From: Myxococcus terminator_A
GTDB taxonomy: Bacteria > Myxococcota > Myxococcia > Myxococcales > Myxococcaceae
Direction of reading: 5' to 3'
Assembly: GCA_049194865.1 (NCBI GenBank)
Contig: JBLZWL010000063.1
Coordinates: forward strand, 1-64,000
DNA length: 64,000 nt
Part shown: in pieces, positions 33,985 through 44,365 of the stretch
Numbering within the stretch: the first letter of the stretch is position 1
Layout: every line of letters begins with the position of its first letter
Position numbers and translations under genes: made by a program
The notes under the pieces: generated by a model
Database searches by the model: none
The model's input: the letters and a program-made list of their open reading frames with translations, nothing else
Told to the model about the DNA's origin: nothing

Positions 33985-34299
33985 ATGCCGAAACCGAAGC
34001 CTCCATACCCCGCTGAGTTCCGGGCTCGAATCGTCGAGTTGGCCAAGGCGGGACGGACAACGAGCAGCTTGGCCGAGGAGTTCCACGTCACCGACACGAC
34101 GGTGCGCAACTGGGTACGTCAGGGCGAGCTAGACGAAGGCAAGCGCCAGGACGGGCTGACAACGGACGAGAAGCAGGAGTTGGCCCGCTTGCGGCGCGAG
34201 GTGAAGGTGCTGCGCGAGGAGCGTGACATCCTCTCAAAAGCCGCGGCCTGGTTCGCTCAGGAGGGCGTCGGGACGCCCAAGAAGCGTTCCGATTCGTGA
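33985..34299 (+). mobile_element. IS3-family OrfA
   Basis: A 104-residue protein typical of IS3 OrfA: an N-terminal HTH (FRARIVELAKAGRTTSSLAE, VTDTTVRNWVRQ) and a C-terminal leucine-zipper-like helix (ELARLRREVKVLREERDILSKAAAWFA). The left end of the element probably lies near 33950, where TGAGTCCGTTCAACTGTGGG begins. OrfA is intact, but its partner OrfB is broken, so the element cannot move by itself. Confidence 0.85.
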
Positions 34300-34443
34300 G
34301 CGAGAACCAGGCCGACCATGCGGTAGCGACGATGTGCCGGGTGTCACCGAGGCGGGCTACTACGCCTGGAGGGCGCGGCCCGCTTCGAAGCGGGCCGCGG
34401 AGGACGCCCAGCTCTCCGCACGCATCCACGCCATCCACTGGCG
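34286..34443 (+). pseudogene. IS3-family OrfB remnant
   Basis: The overlapping -1 frame begins RFVSENQADHAVATMCRV and continues, after a frameshift near 34340, as GVTEAGYYAWRARPASKRAA and LSARIHAIHW, the standard N-terminus of IS3 OrfB. It is cut near 34443, before the DDE domain. Confidence 0.75.
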
Positions 34444-34529
34444 GGTGAGGTTGCCAATCACGGTCACGGCCGATTGCGTGCGTAAAGGCTAGCCAGGAAG
34501 GCATCAGGGTGAGTGAGCGAGGCGCGTGC

Positions 34530-34736
34530 AGTCATCGCTCTACATGGGCTGGCGACGCTGGAGGTGCCTTGGCGCTGGAGCGCTTCGAGGAAACGGAGGC
34601 AGGGCGCATCGTCTACCGAATGAAGCGGCCCATGCAGACTGGCACTGCGCAGCTGCTCTTCACCGGGATAAAACGGCTCCGCCGCCTAATTAGTTTGGCC
34701 CCCGCTGCTCCCGTTCGACATGGGGCGGCACGTTAG
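34530..34736 (+). pseudogene. IS91-family transposase C-terminal scrap
   Basis: The stretch ALERFEETEAGRIVYRMKRP then GTAQLLFTGIKRLRRLISL matches the C-terminal signature of IS91/ISCR-type Y2 transposases (V-Y-x-x-K-R-P followed by LLF). About 60 codons remain, and the end is scrambled. Rolling-circle elements of this class can carry neighbouring DNA. Confidence 0.6.
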
Positions 34737-35119
34737 CACGCGCTGACGACAGGCTAGGGACGCGCGTCGCTGCCACGTCCCCAGCCGGGAACGCCTCAGG
34801 GCCGCGGCGGCCGAGCGACCAGCGCGTGTTGACAAGATGACCTTGATTCCCGACTTCTCTCCGGGTCACTGGCCAAGGGGCCGAGGTGTATGATGTGCGC
34901 GTGTCTAGCAATAACAAGCACAGACAAGGTGCGCCCGGGGGGGGCAGAGAAAGCGGCAGGAGGATCTGCCGCCACATCGCCCCGTTCCCCCCGGTAGGCG
35001 AGCGAAGCGAAGGGGCCGCAGCGCCTGCCCTCCTCCCAACCTTGTCCCTGCCCAAGGGCGGCGGCGCCATCTGGGGGATCGGCTGAGTACGGAAGACCAA
35101 ATCTGGCGGGGAAACTCAA
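34737..35119. other. Intergenic DNA before the giant-protein module
   Basis: About 380 bases with no gene. TTGACA at about 34830 and TATGAT near 34888 occur, but not at promoter spacing from each other. I see no firm promoter. Confidence 0.5.
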
Positions 35120-38100
35120 ATGCAGGCTCTCCAAGTCTTGGCCGAGCTGTTCCGGGTGACAGGTGCGCTTGAGCCCGTTGACCCCGCCACACCGGCGGAC
35201 CTCTCGGAGCTCAGGCGCCGGTTGGCGCATCGTCTCTTCGACCGCCCGGGCGATGGGGTATCGTCGTTCGTTCCGTCTGACGTCGTCTTTAGCGGAGTCT
35301 TGGCAGAGCTGAGGGCCGTCGTTGCCCAAGTGGAGGCGGAGCGGACCGACCTCGCGGTGAAGCCTCCGCCGTCGAGCGTTCTACGACGCGATCTTCCGCT
35401 TCGCAGCACCAACCAGGACCCGAATTTTCCGGCCCGCTCAGGCGGGCGAGCCGTGCGTCGCACCTTCGGGCCAATGCTCGAGGGGCGAGAGAGGTTCGTC
35501 TTTTTCGATCTCTTCGAGGCGACCCCGTTCGTCCAAGTATCGGGCGAAGGCGGCGTTCCCTTCCTGCTGATCCCGCTAGACGCGTCGAGCCCGGACGGAC
35601 TGACCTTCGAGTTTGGGGCCGGAAGTGTGTGGCTCGACGCGCGCCTCCTCGCGGACGGCGCGCAGGGCTTCACAGGCTTGCGCGTTGCTGGAGGGACGCT
35701 CCTTTTCCCCGAGGTTGCCAGCCTGATCGGCAATCGAATCTTCGCGGGAGCCTCGAGGTGCGTCCTATCGCTGAAGCTCGCTCCGCCTGACGTCGCCCCA
35801 CTCGGGATGAGCGCTGGTCAAGACGCTGCGCACGCGAGCGCGTCGCGGCCCGGGAAAGTAACGTTCGAATTGTCGTCGCTGCGAGTGGAGCGCATCGTCG
35901 CCGACGACGGCGGCTTGACCGTGTACGGCGCCGCGGTGCAGATGACCCGCACGCAAGAAGCGGCAAGGGTGCCGGAACTCGCCGACGGCGTACTGGTGCC
36001 GTACGAACCGAGCGTTCGTCGACTGACCCCCGTCGACGTGCACTCTGCGCTCATGGCCGTGAGGGGCACCTGGAGAATCGTCAGCGCCGGTTGGTATCTC
36101 CCGACCGACGCCTCGACGCCCATCGAAGAACTCGGCGAAGCTGCTGACGCGGGGGCGATGGTCCTCGTCGTCGACGACGGATTCAGCGCGGTCTGGCAGG
36201 GGCTCGAGGCGGGTGGGTACTCCGCCGATCGCGCGATGATCGCCGTGGATTCACGAGAGCTTGCCCTGATCGCCCGAGGTCGCGCGCCACGAATTGCCCG
36301 ACAGAGCATGGCGTTGTGGCGTGATTCAGCGCTGGAGCTGACGTTCGAAGAGCCTTTTCCCCTACGGTTCGTCGCGTCGCGCGAGGGGGCCGAAGCCCTG
36401 ATCGGGAACGCCACGCTCTCGGCGCACCTCGATCGGCCGCTTCATGCGGACGGAAGTCGCCCCCGAGTTCGTGCTCCACGAACCGTGTTCTACCTTTCTC
36501 AGCGCTCGGAAGACGTCAACGTCCACGTCTTCGCGCACCGGCGATCCGAGCCGGGCGAGTTGGTTTCACTGGCCCTCGCGAACGCGTTGCTCAAGACGAC
36601 ACCGGTCGAGGCGCTCATCCTCGTCGGCGTGCTGCGCGACGGAGCGCGAGTCGAAGGCGCTTTCCTGCGGCTCACCTGGAGCCTTCACGACGTCGTCCCG
36701 TTTCTACCGGATCCCTACGCGGCGAACTTCGAAACCCGGCGAAGGCTCGCGGACGTACCCTCGGCGTTTCGCCTGACCTCGGTGACGGCCTGGCCCGATC
36801 CGGACTTACCGCAGCTCACGCTCCGCATCACCCACTCTGCAGAAGGGGTCGGCGACCTCGCACAACTGCTCCCCGCGGGCCTCGATTTCCCCGAAGGAGG
36901 GCGAGACGAGGGCCTTCTGCGGCGGCTCTTCCACCGTGCCTTGGGTGACGAGGAAGAGCGGAGGCGAGCGCTGCTGGTCCTGCTCGATCTGTCGAGCAAC
37001 GCCGATCACCTGGGCGTGGGAGCGGCTTTCAGGAGCACGCCGAGTCAGAGTCCCGCGTTGGCGGTGGAGGGACAATTCCTGGCTGCCTCGGTGGCGGATC
37101 TGCGCGTGGTGGCCTTGCCCCAAGTGAGTTGGGAGCCGGTCCGCACTCATCCTGACGACCTGCAGCCTGGCTTTCCGCAGCCGCTCGTCTCGCGAGACGA
37201 CGGCGGGCCTCTCGTCGTCGGCGTCGCGGTCGATACCGTGCACCTGGTGCCCATCGCCCCCGAGCCCTTGCTGCGCGGAATGGTCGCGCTCACGGAGCGG
37301 CCGGACGCAGCCGGAGCGGTGCAGTTTACCTTGCCGTTTGGCATCAAGGCCGTCGCCGTCATCCATCGGGAAGGCAGGTTCCCGGACCGCCCCTCCCTGA
37401 CGCTGAACCAGCCGCGCTTCGGGGCGCTCCGCGGCGGGTTGCAGGTGACGCTCCGAGCTGCGACTCCGCTCGGCCTCCCCGGCGGCGCCATCCAAACGAC
37501 GAACAGCACCGCGTCCCCAGCGCAAAGCGTGCTCGGGCAGGACGTCGAGGGGTTCTTCAATAACGCGTTTCATCCGGGCGACACGATCAAGCGCGTCCCT
37601 TTGTCGCGGATCGATTTCTCGGGCTACGGCGCGAGCACGCTCAGCCGTTGGGCCAACGAAAAGGCTGCTGCTGTCGACGTCACCAAGGTCGAGTTCAACG
37701 TTCTCACCGGCCGCACCAGCTACGAGGTGGTCGAAATTCAGAGCATTCTCTGGCCGTGCATGGCGCGCGTGGTCCGGCGCATCACCATTCGGCGCGAGGG
37801 GAACGGGGCAGTGTTGCGCCGGGACAGCGGGTGGGAGGCAGCGACGCCCGGGCTCTTCATGCGCCCGGATTGCGCGTGCGTGTTCCACCCTGGCGTCGTC
37901 AAAGGCATGTACAACATCCGGGAAATTCGCGACACGCCCCGGCGCGTTCGGGTCAAGCCCGACGTCGAGCTGCGAGCCGTCTATTTCGACGCCGACATCG
38001 CGTTCGAGAACGTATCGCGCGGTCAAGCCTCCGAAGGGCTCGGACCGCATGGCGAGCGCGTCGGCTTGGTGCCTTCGCAGCGGCAGCTCGGTTTCGTGCA

Positions 38101-39823
38101 GTTGATCAACCTCGACTCGACTCAAAAGCACCCGCTCTCACCGCAGCAACTCGCGGAGCTGCTCGACGCGAACTCGCCGGTGGGCGGCCCGCTCGACTGC
38201 GAGATCGACGTCGGCGGTTCGGGGTTTCACTTGAGAGTGGGAAGCGCTTACGCGTTCAAGGTTCAGCAGCCAGGGCCCGGGGAGCCACACTTCGCCCTCG
38301 CCGCGTTCGGTGCTCCCGAGCTGCCGCGCGAAGGGCAATGGAACGTCGTTCGTGCGCGCAACGAGCCGGCTGACAGCCCGGAGCCAGGGCCGGTGGACCC
38401 GCTCGGCGTTCCGTTGATTCGTCGAGGAGAGGCCGCGCTGGCACCGAACGCAAACCCGCATGCCTACCGCTTCGCGGACGCCGTCGATCTCTTCGATCCG
38501 ACAGAGCCCGCGACCGACTATGGCCTCTTGTTCGCGACTCAGACCTTTCGTGTTCTGTTTCCGCAGCCGAGGATCGAGTCCGGCGTCCGCAGCGTCACCA
38601 GTAAGCTCGCACCGCTCTTGGCAGACGCGTACGCGATGACCGCAGCGACCGGCGTCTTCCCCCGGCTCAAGCAGGCGCTGGCGTTTCCGAGCAACAGCTA
38701 CGAGCTCCAGATCCTGGGAGCCGGACAAATGCGCCTCTCGCCGGCGCCGTTGACGCAGACGGTGCCTCCTCGAGTGCTGGAGCTCGTCAAGGCGGCCGGC
38801 ATCCACGCCTTCACCGAGTATCGCGGCGGGGACAAGTTCCAGCAGGGATCCGCGCAGGTCGAGCTGAGCTTCGACTCCAGCGCACGACCGAGTTGGAAAT
38901 TCAAGATGGGGCCGATCAGCACAGTGACGGACATCGAGCCGTTCGGACCGCTGATGCGCATCATCTCTACGCTGCAAGCGAACAGCAGCTCGCCTCCGAA
39001 GGGCAGCAAGCCGCTCGTCGAATTCGGCGGGGCGCTGCGGCCGGTGGAAGAGTTCATCACGGTGATGAAGGAGTTCGGGCTCCCAGTGGACCTGCAGATC
39101 GAGACACCCAACTCAGCGGAAGCCGAATGCGCCCAGAAGCTCAAGATCAAACTGGATGTGGGCAACTTCGAGCTGAGGGTACCCGGCAAGATCGAGGGTG
39201 ATTTTTTTCTCGGCTTCGAGATCGGCACCACCCGCGCCGTCAAGGACTTCCCCATGCCGGGGGGCTCTGTCGAGTTGTTCGTCGAGATCGAGGGCAAGCT
39301 GCAGATCCCGATCATCAATCGCCTCATCTACGGCGGAGGCTTGTTCCGGCTGAACTTCATTACTGGATACGACCCCACGGAGAAGGAGCCCGTCAAACTC
39401 GAAATCAAGCTCGCCGCGGCCGCGGTGGGGAGCGTGGGCGAACAGCACCTCATCCCCGGACTCCTCACGCTCGAAGGGGAGGTGCGCTACGGCTACGTGT
39501 TCGTCGCTGATTTCGCGAAGAAGGAATATCACCCTGGGGTCTTGCTGGGCCTGGCGGTGACGGCGGGGATCTCGGCCGGCAAGCAGGCGCTGTTCAAGGT
39601 GAGTATTGAAGCTGAGGTCATCGGCCTGGTGAAGCGGGTCGACGACGAAGAGATCAACGTTCGGGCCGAGTTCACCGTCGCGGGTGAAATCGAGCTCTTC
39701 CAGGTACTGGACGTCGAATACTCGATCGAGACCGAGTGGGACCAAAAGCTGCCCAGCAAGTTGATCGCGGCGCTGGCTGTCGCATCGCATTTTGGCCTCT
39801 TGCCCGTCCCGATCCCGCCTTGA
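35120..39823 (+). CDS. Giant protein of unknown function, first of a two-gene module
   Basis: A 1567-residue protein with no signal peptide or membrane helix at its start (MQALQVLAELFRVTG). The sequence is beta-rich throughout. The last 300 residues alternate polar and hydrophobic positions (LKIKLDVGNFELRVPGKIEG, VELFVEIEGKLQIPIINRL, TLEGEVRYGYVFVADF), like a long beta sheet or barrel. There are few Cys. I recognise no family. Thirteen bases separate it from the second giant gene, which is co-oriented, so they are one operon. It lies between transposase debris and a broken LysR gene, which points to transfer. Confidence 0.75.
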   Translation: MQALQVLAELFRVTGALEPVDPATPADLSELRRRLAHRLFDRPGDGVSSFVPSDVVFSGVLAELRAVVAQVEAERTDLAVKPPPSSVLRRDLPLRSTNQDPNFPARSGGRAVRRTFGPMLEGRERFVFFDLFEATPFVQVSGEGGVPFLLIPLDASSPDGLTFEFGAGSVWLDARLLADGAQGFTGLRVAGGTLLFPEVASLIGNRIFAGASRCVLSLKLAPPDVAPLGMSAGQDAAHASASRPGKVTFELSSLRVERIVADDGGLTVYGAAVQMTRTQEAARVPELADGVLVPYEPSVRRLTPVDVHSALMAVRGTWRIVSAGWYLPTDASTPIEELGEAADAGAMVLVVDDGFSAVWQGLEAGGYSADRAMIAVDSRELALIARGRAPRIARQSMALWRDSALELTFEEPFPLRFVASREGAEALIGNATLSAHLDRPLHADGSRPRVRAPRTVFYLSQRSEDVNVHVFAHRRSEPGELVSLALANALLKTTPVEALILVGVLRDGARVEGAFLRLTWSLHDVVPFLPDPYAANFETRRRLADVPSAFRLTSVTAWPDPDLPQLTLRITHSAEGVGDLAQLLPAGLDFPEGGRDEGLLRRLFHRALGDEEERRRALLVLLDLSSNADHLGVGAAFRSTPSQSPALAVEGQFLAASVADLRVVALPQVSWEPVRTHPDDLQPGFPQPLVSRDDGGPLVVGVAVDTVHLVPIAPEPLLRGMVALTERPDAAGAVQFTLPFGIKAVAVIHREGRFPDRPSLTLNQPRFGALRGGLQVTLRAATPLGLPGGAIQTTNSTASPAQSVLGQDVEGFFNNAFHPGDTIKRVPLSRIDFSGYGASTLSRWANEKAAAVDVTKVEFNVLTGRTSYEVVEIQSILWPCMARVVRRITIRREGNGAVLRRDSGWEAATPGLFMRPDCACVFHPGVVKGMYNIREIRDTPRRVRVKPDVELRAVYFDADIAFENVSRGQASEGLGPHGERVGLVPSQRQLGFVQLINLDSTQKHPLSPQQLAELLDANSPVGGPLDCEIDVGGSGFHLRVGSAYAFKVQQPGPGEPHFALAAFGAPELPREGQWNVVRARNEPADSPEPGPVDPLGVPLIRRGEAALAPNANPHAYRFADAVDLFDPTEPATDYGLLFATQTFRVLFPQPRIESGVRSVTSKLAPLLADAYAMTAATGVFPRLKQALAFPSNSYELQILGAGQMRLSPAPLTQTVPPRVLELVKAAGIHAFTEYRGGDKFQQGSAQVELSFDSSARPSWKFKMGPISTVTDIEPFGPLMRIISTLQANSSSPPKGSKPLVEFGGALRPVEEFITVMKEFGLPVDLQIETPNSAEAECAQKLKIKLDVGNFELRVPGKIEGDFFLGFEIGTTRAVKDFPMPGGSVELFVEIEGKLQIPIINRLIYGGGLFRLNFITGYDPTEKEPVKLEIKLAAAAVGSVGEQHLIPGLLTLEGEVRYGYVFVADFAKKEYHPGVLLGLAVTAGISAGKQALFKVSIEAEVIGLVKRVDDEEINVRAEFTVAGEIELFQVLDVEYSIETEWDQKLPSKLIAALAVASHFGLLPVPIPP

Positions 39824-39836
39824 GGGAAACAGAATC

Positions 39837-42800
39837 ATGGCCAATACCGCTGCACGGTTGAGTGTGCTCGCGTTCCCGCAGTTCTGGGACGGAACTCAGA
39901 TCGGTCTCCGGGTTCTCGTGTTGCCCAAGGGCAACCCGCGTGAGTCCCTGTTGCCGGGAACCCCGGCGTTCGCGGACGCGGCTCTCGGGCTCGACGTCGT
40001 GTTGACCTCCGGGCTCGAGGCGATGCCGAGCCCCGGCGTGAAGACAGCGCGTGTGACCGTCGACCTCGATACGCCGAACCAGCGCGCCGCGCTGTTCGCC
40101 GAACTGGAAGGGGCCTTCAACATCAAGCCGGCCCCGCCGGCGCGCGTGCTCCGTCCGCCCCAGACCCAGATCATGAAGTTTTTGACTCCGAGCTACCGCA
40201 ACGCGTTTGCGTTCGACGGTCCGCGCACGCGGTTCGCCGTCACGGACGATAGCTACAAGTGCGCGCTCACGGAGACCAACGTCGCGACTCAAGCGCCGCG
40301 GCCTCCTCTGACTGACGAGGTCACCTGGGGACAGGTCGTCGCCTTTGCGCTCAAGAATCCTCTGCTCGCCGAAGCGTTGGGGCTCCTCTACAGGGATATC
40401 GTCGTCCCGGCCGAAGGCATCTTCGACACCGGCGGCTGGTTGCACGTCGCGCTGACGCCCGGCAGCGCGTACGCGAGCGAGACCGCGGCCGACCCCAGCC
40501 TGCTTTCGCTCTACGCCGCGCGTGTCCCAGCGTTGACGGAACCGCGAGCCCTCTTTGCCGCCGTGCTTTTTCCGGTGCTCGCGGCCCCGCCCGGCAGCTA
40601 CGACGACGTCTTCGTGGAAGCCGAGTCGTACGACGACGGCTTCGCCAAGATCGTCCATGGCGCTCAACCGCGCACGATGGGCGTGGTCGACCTGGATCCA
40701 TCGGATCCTCTCCCCGTGAAGGACATCGGCGTCCGGCTGGGATGGGACGACGAACAGATCGCGATCTGGCTGAACCGCAGCATCGATCCGGCCGTCGCCG
40801 AGGACACTCTGCTCGGCGTCGGCGGCTATCGACTGGACGTACGGCACGCCGGCTCGGCTGATTGGCACTCGATGGTGAAGGCGCGCGGTCCCGTGCAAGT
40901 CGGACCGCTCGCCGTCGGAACCTTCGACGCCGAGCTCGCGGTGCAGACGGCGCCAGTTCAACTGCAGGGTCAGAAGAGTGGCAACTTTTGGCTCCCGAGC
41001 TACTTCGTGTCGTGGGCGGGGCGCTCGGTCGTCGTGCGCGATCGCGCTGCTTTCGAGGTCTCGGGGCAAATCGCCGTCGCGGCTCCGACGCTTGAGCCGA
41101 TCGACGACGACGCCGTTCCGCTGCGCTATGGTCGCGACTACGAATTCCGCGTCCGGCTCCGCGATCTGAGCGGCGGCGGGCCTGGTGCCGACCGAGACCC
41201 CCGTAACCCCGCACCAGCACCGATCGCGCAAGTACCGTTCCGTCGCTGGGTGCCGCCGAAGGAAGTCGCGGTAACGGAGGAGCCGTCGCGTTTGCTCGTC
41301 CACCGCCCGCTCATCGGCTATCCGGATCTCGTCTTCACCGGTTTCGACGCGCCCGTCGACGCGCTGCTGGCAGATACCCCGCGGGCGCTCTTGGAGCAGA
41401 GGGAGACCGGGGTCCCCGACCCGGATGTCGTCGCCGTTCAAATCGCCGTGGAGGTGCGCACCTTGGAAGGCGATGACCGCGTGAGAGGGAGGCGAGGGCC
41501 GCACCTACGGCTGTACACGACCGTCCGACACTTCGCAGCCGGCGCCCCGCTCCACGCCCCTTTGGAGGTCGAATTCAACTTTCGCGACGTCAAGGATGTC
41601 CGCGAGCTACAGCCGGCCGATCCGTTCGAGGCCCAACCCGGGGTCGGGCCGCTGGCCTTGCCGACCGCACGCGACGTTCGGCTGCGGTTGCGTGCCGTGG
41701 GGAAGCCCGATCCCGGGCTCGCGTACTTCGGTTCGGAAGCAGCGCGGCTCGCGCAGCGCGACGTGAGTGTCGCGCTGCGCGCTCCAGCCGCCGACGAGCG
41801 CGAGCTCTTCGTCCGGCGGCCTGCCGGCGAGCAGATCCGTGCGTTTTTCCTTCAACCCGAGCCAGCGGCGACCAGTCAACTTGCCGCTGAGGCCGCGCTT
41901 CAGGGGCGAAGCGGGGAGGTCCCCCCGGACCTCGCTCAATGCTTGGCACAGCGCCTCGACTTGAACGCCGTCGGCTTGACCCTGAGCGGCAGGGGACGGC
42001 GCACCGTCTTCGGCTGCTCCTCCCACCTGGCACACACCCTGAGCTCGGCGCGGGCGGCCATCACGTTCGGCTCCAAGGCGGAGCTCGCGCAGCAATGGAT
42101 CGTGGCGCTCAGCGTTCAGCTCGACCGCGACTGGACCTGGGACGGCGTGGCTCCTCGCGGCTTCGAGATCCATCGGGCGAACGGAGAGGTCGCCGGGACC
42201 ATCGAGCTACCGCGCTCCGTCAGTCGCGAGGCCCTCGACGGCGACGAGCGAGGCCAGACCGATCTCGTCTTTTTCGACGCTGTCGACGGCAAGCCGCCCG
42301 CCGGGAGTCACCCCGCGGAGTTGATGCGCCGGTACTCCATCGTTCCCGTCTTCTGGCAACCGACGCCCGTCGCAGATCCGCCACTCGAATGGCCGTTGCG
42401 TCTACCGATCACCGCCCCACCGCGACAGACACCGAGGCTCGTCGCGGCCGGCATCGCGCTCTCGCCCTACGAGAAGGCCGACGACTACTCCTCCACCGAG
42501 GGGCGCCGCCGCCATCTGTGGCTGGAGTTCGAAGCCGCGCCGGATGACCCCGACGATCTCTACTTCGCTCGAGTGCTCGCGTACGCACCGGATCCGCTGC
42601 TTTTGCACGAGGACGAGGAGGTGCGGGCTCCGCCGGAACCCGGGTTGCCGATCGATCCGGAAACCATTCGGATTATCACCCCTGGGCAACCTGGCGACCA
42701 CGCGGGCCTGGACGCCATGCAGGCGTTGATCCCCGCGACGCCGCGCGAACCAGGCCAACCCGTGCGGCATTTCCTTCTCCCTCTTCCGCCCGGTGCCGAC

Positions 42801-43385
42801 CCTGCCAGTCCGAGACTCTTCGGCTTCTTCGTCTACGAGTTGCGCGTTGGACACGACGCCAGCCGCTGGTGCACCGCACAGGCGCGATTTGGCCTGCCGT
42901 TGCGGGTCACCGGCGTTCAGCACCCTGCACCGGCGCTGGTCTGCGCCGCGACCCGGCTTCCCGACTACGTCGCCGTGAGCGCGCCTCTCGCCACACCTGT
43001 CCTCGACGGTCGAAGCTTGCGACCGAATCACCCGCGCACCGACATCTGGGCGCTGCTCTACGCGCAGGTGATGCAGCTCGATGGGGTATCGAAGCGCAAC
43101 ATACTCATCGGTCGCGCGCTCGCCGAAACGGAAGTCGCTCCCAGGGACCAACGTTTGGCCGACTACCCCCGACAGCATGCCCGAGCCCGCTTCGATCAGA
43201 AATCCATCCTAGAATCCCTCACGGCCCTGGGGCTCCCCGCGGGCGCCGGGCTCACGGCGATGGCGGTCGAGGTTTATCACGGCGCCCTCGAGAGCTCCGA
43301 TCCACTCGGCACTGGTTTGGGTCAGGTTCGGATCCTGCGCGCCTCGAATCTGACCCCGGTCCCAGCGATGTGCGCTCCGGCGTAG
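39837..43385 (+). CDS. Giant protein of unknown function, second of the module
   Basis: An 1182-residue protein from the ATG at 39837 with GAGGG upstream; an in-frame start at 39792 lies inside the previous gene and is less likely. It has no signal peptide. It is a chain of beta-rich segments with fibronectin-like phrases (LRYGRDYEFRVRLRDLSGGG, then FVYELRVGHDASRWCTAQARFG) and a conserved-looking N-terminus (LSVLAFPQFWDGTQIGLRVL). I recognise no family. Its size and pairing suggest that the two proteins form a complex or share a substrate. Confidence 0.75.
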   Translation: MANTAARLSVLAFPQFWDGTQIGLRVLVLPKGNPRESLLPGTPAFADAALGLDVVLTSGLEAMPSPGVKTARVTVDLDTPNQRAALFAELEGAFNIKPAPPARVLRPPQTQIMKFLTPSYRNAFAFDGPRTRFAVTDDSYKCALTETNVATQAPRPPLTDEVTWGQVVAFALKNPLLAEALGLLYRDIVVPAEGIFDTGGWLHVALTPGSAYASETAADPSLLSLYAARVPALTEPRALFAAVLFPVLAAPPGSYDDVFVEAESYDDGFAKIVHGAQPRTMGVVDLDPSDPLPVKDIGVRLGWDDEQIAIWLNRSIDPAVAEDTLLGVGGYRLDVRHAGSADWHSMVKARGPVQVGPLAVGTFDAELAVQTAPVQLQGQKSGNFWLPSYFVSWAGRSVVVRDRAAFEVSGQIAVAAPTLEPIDDDAVPLRYGRDYEFRVRLRDLSGGGPGADRDPRNPAPAPIAQVPFRRWVPPKEVAVTEEPSRLLVHRPLIGYPDLVFTGFDAPVDALLADTPRALLEQRETGVPDPDVVAVQIAVEVRTLEGDDRVRGRRGPHLRLYTTVRHFAAGAPLHAPLEVEFNFRDVKDVRELQPADPFEAQPGVGPLALPTARDVRLRLRAVGKPDPGLAYFGSEAARLAQRDVSVALRAPAADERELFVRRPAGEQIRAFFLQPEPAATSQLAAEAALQGRSGEVPPDLAQCLAQRLDLNAVGLTLSGRGRRTVFGCSSHLAHTLSSARAAITFGSKAELAQQWIVALSVQLDRDWTWDGVAPRGFEIHRANGEVAGTIELPRSVSREALDGDERGQTDLVFFDAVDGKPPAGSHPAELMRRYSIVPVFWQPTPVADPPLEWPLRLPITAPPRQTPRLVAAGIALSPYEKADDYSSTEGRRRHLWLEFEAAPDDPDDLYFARVLAYAPDPLLLHEDEEVRAPPEPGLPIDPETIRIITPGQPGDHAGLDAMQALIPATPREPGQPVRHFLLPLPPGADPASPRLFGFFVYELRVGHDASRWCTAQARFGLPLRVTGVQHPAPALVCAATRLPDYVAVSAPLATPVLDGRSLRPNHPRTDIWALLYAQVMQLDGVSKRNILIGRALAETEVAPRDQRLADYPRQHARARFDQKSILESLTALGLPAGAGLTAMAVEVYHGALESSDPLGTGLGQVRILRASNLTPVPAMCAPA

Positions 43386-43738
43386 CTCGTGGACAGCGCG
43401 CCGTTCAAGCGTACGGAAACCGATTCGGTTATCTGCGCCGAGTTCGGGACGGCGAGAAAGACCGATCCCGCGGGTCAGGGTGTTGAGGAATCTCTCGCCC
43501 CGACCGAAGACCGTATCGCCGACGCGACGACGCGCGCGAAACGCACGCTCGGCGTACTCGAGTTCCTCGTCGCCTTTCGTCCCGAGCGCGAGCGGACAAC
43601 CTTGCCTTCGCGCACGAGACGGCTCGACCACGCGAGCAGCGCGCCGAACGTCTGAGTTCGGCAAGGGGAGATACCGTCGGGACGACGGACGAACATTCGG
43701 ACTCTATCAGCCGGGAGTGAGCGCCGTCCCATGCATTT
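43386..43738. other. Gap after the giant-protein module
   Basis: About 350 bases. A plus-strand frame of 88 codons starts with GTG four bases after the second giant gene (43389-43655), but it lacks a ribosome site and has a biased composition, so I give it low weight. No other gene is seen. Confidence 0.4.
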
Positions 43739-44338
43739 GCGACAGCGGCCCGCGAGATCCTCGCGCCACTGGTGCTGGAGTACCTCCGCCGCCATCCGGA
43801 CGTGCATGTCGACGTCGTGACCGAAGGCCGGCTGGTCGACGTCGTCGCCGAGGGGTTCGACTTCGGCGTGCGGATGGCGAACCTCGTGCCCACCGACATG
43901 ATTGCAATTCCGCTGGGAGAGCCCCAACGCCATGCCATCGTCGCTTCGCCGGCGTACCTGAAGAAGCACGGTCGGCCGCGCGTCCCACCGGACCTCTTCC
44001 GTCATCGGTGTATCCGGGTGCGCTTGCCGAACGGCAGCCTCTTCCGGTGGGAGTTCCGTAAGCGGGGGCAGACGGCCCTGATCGATGTGACGGGGCCCCT
44101 CACGCTGGACGAGGCCAGCCTCTCGCGGATCGCCGTCCTGGAGGGCATCGGACTCGGCTTTTTCATGGAGCCGGACGTGCGAGGCGACATCGAAGCGGGA
44201 CGCCTCGTTCGCGTGCTCGAGGACTGGACACCGGAGCTCGCTCGGCTCTGCCTCTACTACCCTGGCCGACGCAATTCCTCGGCCGCTCACACGGCGTTCG
44301 TCGCACTGGCCCGCGACGCCGCGGTAGCTCGCAAATGA
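43739..44338 (+). pseudogene. LysR-family regulator, N-terminal DNA-binding part missing
   Basis: The effector domain of a LysR regulator reads TAAREILAPLVLEYLRRHPD, FDFGVRMANLVPTDMIAIPL, AIVASPAYLKKHGRP and LEGIGLGFFMEPDV to a normal stop. The winged-helix HTH that should precede it (about 90 residues) is absent and the DNA upstream is unrelated. A GTG at 43772 could still start a 188-residue protein, but it could not act as a regulator. Confidence 0.8.
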
Positions 44339-44365
44339 GGCTCGCAGAATGAAAAGACCGCTGCG

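Noticed and set aside
33655..34299. A single 214-residue regulator
   Set aside because: The two halves are separate transposase pieces (IS630-like then IS3 OrfA) joined by chance; OrfA has its own ATG at 33985.
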